From JBLNDG01 sp050261415 (GTDB lineage Bacteria; Bacillota; Clostridia; Lutisporales; Lutisporaceae), in assembly GCA_050261415.1 (NCBI GenBank), contig JBLNDG010000055.1:1-7719 (forward strand): a DNA stretch of 7,719 nucleotides, in the 5' to 3' direction. This document shows, in pieces, positions 1 through 5,538 of the stretch. The position numbers were made by a program, and so were the translations under genes. Position 1 is the first letter of the stretch. Every line of letters begins with the position of its first letter. The notes below the pieces were generated by a model that worked only from the letters and a program-made list of their open reading frames with translations, ran no database searches and was not told the DNA's origin.

Positions 1-284
1 GCTTCATAGAAAACATTCCGAGAACTATTCCGGAGGGGTTGAAGGCAGTAATAAAGCCCGGCAGCTGGGTGGTTCCGCCGATATTCGGGTTGATGCAAAG
101 ACTTGGGAATATTGAGGAAAAGGAAATGTTCAACACCTTTAATATGGGGATAGGGCTGGTACTGGCGGTAAGTGCCGGCGACGCCGGAAACATATTGGGC
201 ACCTTGGACAGCATGGGAGAGAAAGCATACCTCATAGGCACCGTAGAGAAGGGTGAAGGGGGTATCGGGTTTTGCGCAAAGTAA
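1..284 (+). CDS. purM: Phosphoribosylformylglycinamidine cyclo-ligase (AIR synthetase), C-terminal part
   Basis: This is the last 93 codons of a gene that starts upstream of the window; the frame is open from base 3 and stops with TAA at 282-284. PurM uses ATP in the cytosol to close the imidazole ring of FGAM, giving AIR, the fifth step of purine synthesis. Seen in the sequence: the opening residues FIENIPRTIPEGL match the conserved ENIPR...PEGL segment of the PurM C-terminal domain, followed by PPIFGLMQRLGNIEEKEMFNTFNMGIG, the conserved stretch before the end of the family. The last residues (GTVEKGEGGIGF) fit the usual GxV glycine-rich tail. The ATP-binding N-terminal half lies outside the window. 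A TTG at 39 could be mistaken for a start, but the homology clearly continues upstream of it. The end overlaps the next gene by 13 bases, which suggests translational coupling. Confidence 0.95.
   Translation, partial: FIENIPRTIPEGLKAVIKPGSWVVPPIFGLMQRLGNIEEKEMFNTFNMGIGLVLAVSAGDAGNILGTLDSMGEKAYLIGTVEKGEGGIGFCAK
256..262 (+). promoter_or_regulatory. Ribosome binding site for purN
   Basis: AAGGGGG ends 9 bases before the TTG at 272 and lies inside the end of purM. It supports a TTG start whose product begins MRKVRIGVLVSGGG, the point where PurN proteins normally begin. Confidence 0.7.
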
Positions 285-880
285 GGATAGGGGTTCTGGT
301 ATCCGGTGGAGGTACAAATCTTCAAAGTCTTATAGATTCTATTGAAAAAGGTACAATTAACGGCGAAATAGTAATTGTTGTTTCGGACAGGGAAAATGCC
401 TATGCCCTTGAAAGGGCAAGAAAGCATGGAATACAGGCTGTACATATGGATAGAAAACAGTCAAGCATCGGAATTATGGCAGAGCTTGAAAAAATGAAGG
501 TTGAACTGGTGGTGCTTGCCGGTTTTCTCACCATATTGGACCGGGATTTCGTAAAAGCTTATGAAGGAAGGATGATAAACATACATCCTTCGCTTATACC
601 GGCCTTCTGCGGGAAGGGCTTTTACGGAGAGAAAGTGCACAAGGCAGCAGTGGAATACGGAGTAAAGGTTTCAGGTGCGACAGTTCATTTTGTGGATGAG
701 GGAACAGACAGCGGGCCTATAATTATACAGGAGGCAGTTCCTGTATATGCTGACGACACGGCTGAAGCACTGGCCGCAAGGGTACTGGAGGTTGAACATC
801 AAATACTTCCGGAGGCAGTAAGGTTGTATTGCCAGGGAAAGCTCAAGATTGAGGGACGAAAGGTTAGAATAACAAATTAG
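272..880 (+). CDS. purN: Phosphoribosylglycinamide formyltransferase, 10-formyl-THF dependent
   Basis: PurN transfers a formyl group from 10-formyl-tetrahydrofolate to GAR, giving FGAR, the third step of purine synthesis, in the cytosol. The 202-residue product has the usual length for the family. Visible motifs are the N-terminal phosphate loop VLVSGGGTNLQ (residues 8-18), the catalytic NIHPS motif with N103 and H105, and HFVDEGTDSGP with D146. These three residues match N106, H108 and D144 of the E. coli enzyme. The segment FCGKGFYGEKVH (112-123) is the form I associate with Firmicute PurN; it replaces the PGLHTHRQA segment of E. coli. The TTG start was chosen because of the upstream ribosome binding site and because it places the phosphate loop at the usual distance from the N-terminus. 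The start lies inside purM (13-base overlap) and the stop is 10 bases before purH, so it sits tightly within the operon. Confidence 0.97.
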   Translation: MRKVRIGVLVSGGGTNLQSLIDSIEKGTINGEIVIVVSDRENAYALERARKHGIQAVHMDRKQSSIGIMAELEKMKVELVVLAGFLTILDRDFVKAYEGRMINIHPSLIPAFCGKGFYGEKVHKAAVEYGVKVSGATVHFVDEGTDSGPIIIQEAVPVYADDTAEALAARVLEVEHQILPEAVRLYCQGKLKIEGRKVRITN

Positions 881-890
881 GGGTGTTATT

Positions 891-2432
891 ATGATAAGGA
901 GAGCACTTATAAGTGTAAGCGACAAGACCGGCATTGTAGATTTTGCCAAAGAGCTTGCAAAGTCAGGAATAGAGATAATATCAACAGGAGGCACCGCTAA
1001 GGCACTTCAGGAAGCGGGGATAAAGGTTACCGGTATTTCAGAGGTCACAGGTTTCCCTGAATGCCTGGACGGCAGGGTAAAGACTCTGCATCCCAAAATA
1101 CACGGGGGGCTTCTGGCCATACGGGATAATGAAGAGCATATGAACAAGCTCAAAGAGCTTGATATTAATACCATAGATATGGTTGTAGTAAATCTGTATC
1201 CTTTTAGGAAGACCATTGAAAAGGAAGGCGTGGAACTTGCTGAGGCAATTGAAAATATCGATATAGGCGGCCCGTCAATGCTCCGTGCAGCAGCAAAAAA
1301 CTACAAATATGTGACAGTAGTGGTTGATCCGGCAGATTATGAACCGGTGCTGAATGAGGTTAAGGCGGAAGGAGATACTTCAGGTAGTACAAGATTCAAG
1401 CTTGCGGCAAAGGTGTTTTCCCATACTGCCAGCTATGATACCCTTATTGCCAGCTATCTATGGGAAAAGGCTGACATGCCTAAGTATCCGGATACAGTAA
1501 CGATGACCTTCGAAAAGGTTCAGGACTTGAGATACGGGGAAAATCCGCACCAAAGTGCGGCATACTACAAAGAAATGAAGACAGTTCCGGGAAGCATCAC
1601 CAATGCAGTTCAGCTGCACGGCAAAGAGCTTTCCTATAACAATATCGGTGATGCCAATGCGGCTCTGGAAACTCTGAAAGAGTTCAGAAAGCCTGCTGCA
1701 GTGGCAGTAAAACATGCGAATCCCTGCGGAGTAGGGACAGGCAACTCGATATATGAAGCATACATGAAGGCTTATGAGGGTGACCCCGTATCCATTTTCG
1801 GGGGAATCATCGCCTTGAATAGGGAAGTTGATGAGAAAACCGCAACTGAGATAGGCAAAATTTTTGTAGAGATAATTATTGCTCCTTCGTATAGTGAAGA
1901 AGCGCTTAACATACTTAAAAGCAAGAAAAATATAAGAATAATGCAGCTTAATGATATTGCCAGCCTGCCTGATGGAGATATCGAGATTAAAAAAGTCGGC
2001 GGTGGAATACTCATACAGGATGCTGATTGGCAGGACTTTGACCTGGCGGATATCAAGAATGTAACGGACAAAAAGCCGACTGATACGGAAATGCAGGATA
2101 TGCTTTTTGCATGGAAGGTTGTAAAGCATGTAAAATCCAATGCAATAGTTGTGGCTAAAGACGGAAAGACTCTAGGGATAGGTCCGGGGCAGACCAACAG
2201 GATATGGTCGGCGGAAATGAGCCTGGAAAGGGCGGGAGAAAAGGTTAAAGGAGCAGTAATTGCTTCAGATGCATTCTTCCCCTTCGGCGATGTTGTGGAG
2301 GCGGCGGCAAAAGCGGGGATAACCGCGATAATTCAGCCTGGAGGTTCAGTAAGGGACCAGGATTCAATAAATGAATGTAACAAGGGCGGGATAGCAATGG
2401 TGTTTACAGGGGTAAGACATTTCAAACATTAG
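891..2432 (+). CDS. purH: Bifunctional AICAR transformylase / IMP cyclohydrolase
   Basis: PurH catalyses the last two steps to IMP: formylation of AICAR with 10-formyl-tetrahydrofolate, then ring closure of FAICAR. The 513-residue length is normal for a complete two-domain enzyme. The N-terminal MGS-like cyclohydrolase domain (about 1-190) shows ALISVSDKTG (5-14), STGGT (31-35), GRVKTLHPKIHGG (61-73) and DIGGPSMLRAAAKN (124-137). The C-terminal transformylase domain shows LRYGENPHQ (213-221), LSYNN (247-251), VKHANPCG (273-280) with the catalytic pair K274-H275, SDAFFPFGD (459-467) and QPGGSVRDQ (482-490), ending in the typical TGVRHFKH. The ATG start follows AGGGGTG at 879-885, which begins at the end of purN. 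I see no missing key residue. The gene is separated from purD by 72 bases, more than the other junctions in this operon. Confidence 0.98.
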   Translation: MIRRALISVSDKTGIVDFAKELAKSGIEIISTGGTAKALQEAGIKVTGISEVTGFPECLDGRVKTLHPKIHGGLLAIRDNEEHMNKLKELDINTIDMVVVNLYPFRKTIEKEGVELAEAIENIDIGGPSMLRAAAKNYKYVTVVVDPADYEPVLNEVKAEGDTSGSTRFKLAAKVFSHTASYDTLIASYLWEKADMPKYPDTVTMTFEKVQDLRYGENPHQSAAYYKEMKTVPGSITNAVQLHGKELSYNNIGDANAALETLKEFRKPAAVAVKHANPCGVGTGNSIYEAYMKAYEGDPVSIFGGIIALNREVDEKTATEIGKIFVEIIIAPSYSEEALNILKSKKNIRIMQLNDIASLPDGDIEIKKVGGGILIQDADWQDFDLADIKNVTDKKPTDTEMQDMLFAWKVVKHVKSNAIVVAKDGKTLGIGPGQTNRIWSAEMSLERAGEKVKGAVIASDAFFPFGDVVEAAAKAGITAIIQPGGSVRDQDSINECNKGGIAMVFTGVRHFKH

Positions 2433-2450
2433 TCTTAACGCATTATAGAT

Positions 2451-2480
2451 TGCGGATTTCTGCGTTGTACTGCGGATATA
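2451..2480 (+). repeat. Three tandem TGCG-headed 10-base units in the purH-purD gap
   Basis: TGCGGATTTC, TGCGTTGTAC and TGCGGATATA follow each other directly at 2451, 2461 and 2471. The first and third share TGCGGAT. The 10-base period is close to one helical turn. A TATACT at 2479-2484 just downstream resembles a -10 box, but no good -35 box is placed for it. Function is unknown and chance is possible. Confidence 0.35.
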
Positions 2481-2504
2481 TACTTTACGGGAGTAGGTGA
2501 AAAG

Positions 2505-3764
2505 TTGAAAGTACTGGTTATTGGAGGCGGCGGCAGGGAGCACGCCATTGTTTGGAAAATTGCCCAGAGCAAGCTGGTCAGTAAAATTTACTGTGCCCCG
2601 GGTAATGGCGGTATCAGTGATCTGGCTGAATGTGTGGAAATAAGCGCTGACAATCTGGATGGTCTGTTGAGCTTTGCGCAGCATAACAATATAGACCTCA
2701 CGGTAGTAGGGCCTGAAGCACCTCTAAGCCTCGGAATCGTAGATCTTTTCGAGAAAAATAACCTTAGAGTGTTCGGACCCGGGGAAAAAGCTGCAATGCT
2801 TGAAAGCAGCAAAACCTTTTCAAAGGAGTTCATGGAGAGGAACAATATACCGACAGCAGGGTATAAGGCTTATACTGACCCGGATTTGGCAAAGTCTGAA
2901 GCAGACAGCTTCGGGTATCCTGTGGTGGTAAAGGCTGACGGGCTTGCTGCCGGAAAGGGAGTCATAATCGCAGAAGACCGGAAACAGGCTGCTGCTGCTA
3001 TAGACGAACTGATGACGGAAAAAAAGTTCGGTAATGCCGGCTGCAGGATTGTGCTTGAGGAGTTTCTCACCGGAAAAGAGGCCTCAGTATTGGCTTTCGT
3101 TGACGGCAATACGGCAGTTCCGATGGTTAGTGCACAGGATTACAAAAGGGCTCTGGATGGCGACAAGGGACTCAACACCGGAGGAATGGGAGCAGTGTCT
3201 CCGGCATTCTATTATGATGAAAAAGTCTCAAAAATTGCAGAAAGAGATATAATCCAGAGGACAATTGATGCCCTGAAGAAAGAGGGCATATGCTATAAGG
3301 GAGTTTTATACTTCGGCCTTATGCTGACGGAAAAAGGCCCGAAGGTGTTGGAGTACAACGCAAGATTTGGCGATCCCGAGACAGAAGTTGTACTTCCTAG
3401 ACTAAAGACGGATTTGGTAGAGATAATGGATGCAGTAATAGACGGCAGGCTGGAAACCCAGAAAATCGAGTGGAGGGAAGAAAGCGCCGTATGCGTTGTA
3501 ATGGCATCGGGAGGCTATCCCGAACATTACGAAAACGGATATGAAATAACCGGCCTGGATAAAATCAGGAATGAAAATGGTATTGCGGTATTTCATGCCG
3601 GAACAAAGAGAAAATCAGGCAAAACTGTTACCTCTGGCGGACGGGTGCTTGTTGTAAGCGCTCTGGATAAAAATTATGAGCTGGCTCGGGACGAAGCATA
3701 CGAAACAGTTGGCAAGATTGGTTTTGAGAAGGTTCAATATAGAAGAGATATAGGAAAAAGATAA
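2505..3764 (+). CDS. purD: Phosphoribosylamine-glycine ligase (GAR synthetase)
   Basis: PurD joins glycine to phosphoribosylamine with ATP, giving GAR, the second step of purine synthesis and the substrate of PurN. The 419-residue length is typical for a monofunctional bacterial enzyme. In order: an N-terminal domain starting MKVLVIGGGGREHA, with VVGPEAPL (67-74); the segment GPGEKAAMLESSKTFSKEFM (91-110); an ATP-grasp core with VVKADGLAAGKGV (141-153, K143 likely contacting ATP), EEFLTGKEAS (185-194) and DYKRALDGDKGLNTGGMG (212-229); and the metal-binding end EYNARFGDPE (283-292). A C-terminal domain follows with GTKRKSGKTVTSGGRVL. The TTG start fits the family N-terminus exactly; AGGTGA at 2495-2500 or GGGAG at 2489-2493 could serve as ribosome binding site. 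It is the last purine gene here, and no convincing terminator follows directly. Confidence 0.98.
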   Translation: MKVLVIGGGGREHAIVWKIAQSKLVSKIYCAPGNGGISDLAECVEISADNLDGLLSFAQHNNIDLTVVGPEAPLSLGIVDLFEKNNLRVFGPGEKAAMLESSKTFSKEFMERNNIPTAGYKAYTDPDLAKSEADSFGYPVVVKADGLAAGKGVIIAEDRKQAAAAIDELMTEKKFGNAGCRIVLEEFLTGKEASVLAFVDGNTAVPMVSAQDYKRALDGDKGLNTGGMGAVSPAFYYDEKVSKIAERDIIQRTIDALKKEGICYKGVLYFGLMLTEKGPKVLEYNARFGDPETEVVLPRLKTDLVEIMDAVIDGRLETQKIEWREESAVCVVMASGGYPEHYENGYEITGLDKIRNENGIAVFHAGTKRKSGKTVTSGGRVLVVSALDKNYELARDEAYETVGKIGFEKVQYRRDIGKR

Positions 3765-3792
3765 AAAATTATCAAAATATTTTAAAAAACAA

Positions 3793-3821
3793 GAAGGAAT
3801 TTGTAGAACAATGTCGAATTA
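3793..3821 (+). promoter_or_regulatory. Putative sigma-H type promoter upstream of the DUF3870-like gene
   Basis: GAAGGAATT (3793-3801) matches the -35 form RNAGGAWWW and GTCGAATTA (3813-3821) matches the -10 form RNNGAATWW, separated by 11 bases. This is the spacing I recall for Bacillus subtilis sigma-H promoters. Transcription would start near 3828, giving an untranslated leader of about 37 bases before the ATG at 3865. The match is seen directly; use of the site is inference, and degenerate consensus matches can arise by chance in AT-rich DNA. Confidence 0.45.
3802..3818 (+). promoter_or_regulatory. Tandem Spo0A-box-like heptamers
   Basis: TGTAGAA (3802-3808) has one mismatch to the 0A box TGTCGAA, and TGTCGAA (3812-3818) is an exact match. 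The two start 10 bases apart with CAA between them, the same layout I recall for the tandem 0A boxes of the B. subtilis abrB promoter. The second box shares its CGAA with the putative sigma-H -10 element. If both are real, Spo0A binding might block rather than activate this promoter; alternatively only one of the two readings is correct. Confidence 0.4.
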
Positions 3822-3852
3822 AACACAAAATACAATCACATGGTTGGATTTT

Positions 3853-3859
3853 GGGGGTG
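3853..3859 (+). promoter_or_regulatory. Ribosome binding site that sets the DUF3870-like start
   Basis: GGGGGTG ends 5 bases before the ATG at 3865. It rules out the in-frame TTG at 3844, which lies upstream of this site and has no ribosome binding site of its own. Confidence 0.75.
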
Positions 3860-3864
3860 AGCAC

Positions 3865-4230
3865 ATGGAACAAAACACAGCAGCTATATCCTCAAATAGG
3901 GACTATATTATTTGTGTAGGATACTCCAAACTTCCGGATGGAATGGCGGCCAAGAATCTATATGGTAATATGGGAATAGGTTTGAAAATTGATGAGGAGA
4001 CCCATGAAGTAATAAACGTTTCTGCCACCTTTGTCACCAATATGTGCTCAGATTTTGTAAACGAAATACTGGTAGGACATTGCATGGATGACGGTATTGA
4101 CAGGGTTACTGATGAATTTGAAAGAAAGTATTACGGTTTGGGTAAAAAATCGATTATAGCTGCGATCAGAGATGCATATAACCAGTACCAAATATATGTT
4201 TCTACCAAAAAACTAATGGATAAAAAATAG
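3865..4230 (+). CDS. DUF3870-like small protein of unknown function
   Basis: The 121-residue product resembles, from memory, the Firmicute DUF3870 family: YIICVGYSKLPDGMAAKNLYGNMGIGLKID (14-43), then a variable strand, then MCSDFVNEILVGHCMDDGID (60-79) and KSIIAAIRDAYNQY (95-108). I know of no established function for the family. No signal peptide, membrane segment or known catalytic motif is visible, so it is probably cytosolic. Three cysteines (C17, C61, C73) are present but do not form a recognisable metal site. The pattern is a short strand-rich N-terminal half followed by two helices. It lies 100 bases after purD and about 160 before the peptidase gene, with its own putative sigma-H/Spo0A-type promoter and a strong terminator after it. 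It may therefore be a separate transcription unit, although read-through from the purine operon is also possible. The start is set by the ribosome binding site at 3853-3859. Confidence 0.8.
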   Translation: MEQNTAAISSNRDYIICVGYSKLPDGMAAKNLYGNMGIGLKIDEETHEVINVSATFVTNMCSDFVNEILVGHCMDDGIDRVTDEFERKYYGLGKKSIIAAIRDAYNQYQIYVSTKKLMDKK

Positions 4231-4259
4231 AGAATAAACACTGAATACATTTCAACGTG

Positions 4260-4276
4260 AATAGATGGCCTCTATT
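4260..4276 (+). other. Small hairpin upstream of the long terminator
   Basis: AATAGA (4260-4265) and TCTATT (4271-4276) form a perfect 6-base-pair stem with a 5-base loop, 19 bases before the long terminator hairpin. No T-run follows. It could be part of the 3' end of the upstream transcript or of a leader for the peptidase gene. Such a short AT-rich stem may also be accidental. Confidence 0.3.
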
Positions 4277-4295
4277 TATGGAAAAAGAAATGAGT

Positions 4296-4354
4296 GCCCA
4301 GTGTTAGCAAAGCTATTGAAGGTCAATAGGTTTGTTAATACTGGGGCTTTTTTT
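4296..4354 (+). terminator. Long intrinsic terminator (about 24-pair stem, 7-T tail)
   Basis: The left arm 4296-4319 pairs with 4323-4347 across a 3-base loop (AGG). The stem has two G-U pairs, one G-G mismatch and one bulged G near the base, where GCCCAG meets CTGGGGC. Seven Ts follow at 4348-4354. It most simply ends transcription of the DUF3870-like gene and any read-through from the purine operon. The stem is much longer than the usual terminator. It ends 33 bases before the ATG of the next gene, leaving little room for a promoter downstream. Confidence 0.88.
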
Positions 4355-4375
4355 ATCCAAATTTTATCAATATTT

Positions 4376-4382
4376 AAGGGGG
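4376..4382 (+). promoter_or_regulatory. Ribosome binding site for the M24 peptidase gene
   Basis: AAGGGGG lies 5 bases before the ATG at 4388 and 8 before the second ATG at 4391. Either start is possible, but the in-frame ATG at 4265 is disfavoured, since translation from there would run through the terminator hairpin. Confidence 0.75.
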
Positions 4383-4387
4383 TTAAA

Positions 4388-5467
4388 ATGATGAATAAAA
4401 GACTGGAGACTATTACCAGTCGGATGAAAAAGAGTGGTATAAAGCAGACATTCATCACTGACATCAAAAACATTTACTATTTTACAGGAAACCATATTGA
4501 TTTTGGAGAGCGTTTAGGGGGCTTGCTTATAAATGACAGCGGCAGCTGCAAATTTTTATACAATGAAATGTTTTATCCCAAGCTTGAAAGACGTGAGGGC
4601 CTTGAATATATCAGTTGGAAGGATGGAGAGAACCCATATAGTCTACTAAGAGGATTTTTGGCAAAGGGTTATAAGTTGTTCTTGGAGGAAAGCTGCAAGG
4701 CGATTGTACTATTCAATCTGAAAGCTGCTGATTCCGGGATTGAATTCGGCAGCATAACACCACTGATTAACGAACAGAGAATGATAAAGGATGGTTATGA
4801 AATTGCACTGCTAAAAAAATCATCCAGTATTGTAGATGCAGTTGTTCACGAGTGGGTAAACTGCTTGGAGCATGAAAGCTCTGAGTTAGATACTGCAGAT
4901 ACGATTTATAATTTATTTGCTTTAAATGGGGTCCGCAAGCTTGCTTTCGAATCTATTATCGCTTTCGGACCAAATACAAGTGATCCACACCATACTCCCT
5001 CAGAAAAATGTTTTTTACAGTCACAAATTGCTACTTTAGATATAGGAGGTGAATTTGAGTACTACTGTTCAGATATTACTAGGACTGTATGCTTCAGAGA
5101 GCCTACGGCAGAAGAAGAAAAAATATATAATATTGTTTTTGAAGCCCAGAAAAGGGCAATTGAAGCAGTAAAACCGGGAGTCACCCTGAGCAGCATTGAT
5201 AAGATTGCCAGAAGCTATATATCAGATCATGGCTATGGAGAGTATTTCATCCACAGAACAGGACATGGAATCGGACTCGAAGACCATGAGTATCCATTCA
5301 TAACTTCTGACAGTGATGTTATCATAAAGCCCAATATGGTACTTGCAGTAGAGCCCGGCATATATCTGCCTCAGAAATTTGGGGTGAGAATTGAAGATGT
5401 GGTTGTTGTTACAGAAAACGGTTGTGAGGTTATTAATCATAGTCCCAAAAAGTTATCGGTTGTTTAG
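4388..5467 (+). CDS. M24 family Xaa-Pro peptidase (aminopeptidase P / prolidase type)
   Basis: This is a cytosolic metallopeptidase expected to cleave bonds involving proline in short peptides. The 359-residue product has the length of bacterial Xaa-Pro dipeptidases such as PepQ. It has an N-terminal creatinase-like domain (about 1-125) followed by a pita-bread M24 domain. With M1 at 4388, the five expected metal ligands are present: D218 and D229 (LDIGGEFEYYCSDITRT), H293 (HRTGHGIGLEDHE), E322 (VEPGIY) and E336 (GVRIEDVV). The substrate-side histidine fits H201 in NTSDPHHTPSE, and IKDGYEI before the catalytic domain is typical. Whether it prefers dipeptides or removes N-terminal residues from longer peptides cannot be decided here. 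The next genes encode an oligopeptide-type importer, which suggests it processes imported peptides. The start could also be the ATG at 4391 (358 residues). Its leader contains the long terminator at 4296-4354. Confidence 0.93.
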   Translation: MMNKRLETITSRMKKSGIKQTFITDIKNIYYFTGNHIDFGERLGGLLINDSGSCKFLYNEMFYPKLERREGLEYISWKDGENPYSLLRGFLAKGYKLFLEESCKAIVLFNLKAADSGIEFGSITPLINEQRMIKDGYEIALLKKSSSIVDAVVHEWVNCLEHESSELDTADTIYNLFALNGVRKLAFESIIAFGPNTSDPHHTPSEKCFLQSQIATLDIGGEFEYYCSDITRTVCFREPTAEEEKIYNIVFEAQKRAIEAVKPGVTLSSIDKIARSYISDHGYGEYFIHRTGHGIGLEDHEYPFITSDSDVIIKPNMVLAVEPGIYLPQKFGVRIEDVVVVTENGCEVINHSPKKLSVV

Positions 5468-5525
5468 AGGAATGAAATTAAATTCTTAAGGGAGTATTTA
5501 ACATAAAAAATAAAAAAATGATTTT

Positions 5526-5532
5526 GGGAGGG
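5526..5532 (+). promoter_or_regulatory. Ribosome binding site that sets the binding-protein start
   Basis: GGGAGGG ends 6 bases before the ATG at 5539. It excludes the in-frame ATG at 5518, which lies upstream of it and would place seven extra residues before the MKK of a normal lipoprotein signal. The 71-base gap before this gene (5468-5538) is otherwise A-rich, with no clear promoter or terminator. Confidence 0.8.
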
Positions 5533-5538
5533 AATAAA

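Noticed and set aside
1458..2129. A 223-codon open frame on the - strand inside purH, with other long - strand frames nearby.
   Set aside because: It lies entirely opposite a clearly conserved gene, has no recognisable protein features or ribosome binding site, and is explained by the codon composition of purH. The same holds for the - strand frames inside purD, the binding-protein gene and the permease gene.
2477..2484. TATATACT before purD as a housekeeping promoter -10 box.
   Set aside because: No -35 box of acceptable quality lies 16-18 bases upstream, so an internal promoter cannot be claimed.
3034..3252. A 72-codon + strand frame inside purD.
   Set aside because: It is an out-of-frame shadow of the ATP-grasp region of purD and shows no features of its own.
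3760..3782. Dyad GATAA-AAAA-TTATC at the end of purD as a terminator.
   Set aside because: Only five AT-rich base pairs and no T-run directly after it; far too weak compared with the hairpin at 4296-4354.
3844..3864. A TTG start for the DUF3870-like gene, adding seven residues.
   Set aside because: The extension contains the ribosome binding site itself (3853-3859), so the ATG at 3865 is the natural start.
4265..4387. A 41-residue N-terminal extension of the peptidase, or a leader peptide, from the ATG at 4265.
   Set aside because: No ribosome binding site precedes this ATG, the segment crosses the terminator, and family members begin near the MNKRLE at 4391. It is kept only as an alternative in the attenuator finding.
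5488..5494. AAGGGAG resembling a ribosome binding site in the gap before the binding-protein gene, hinting at a tiny gene.
   Set aside because: No start codon follows at a usable distance; a TAA lies a few bases downstream and the next ATG is 23 bases away.
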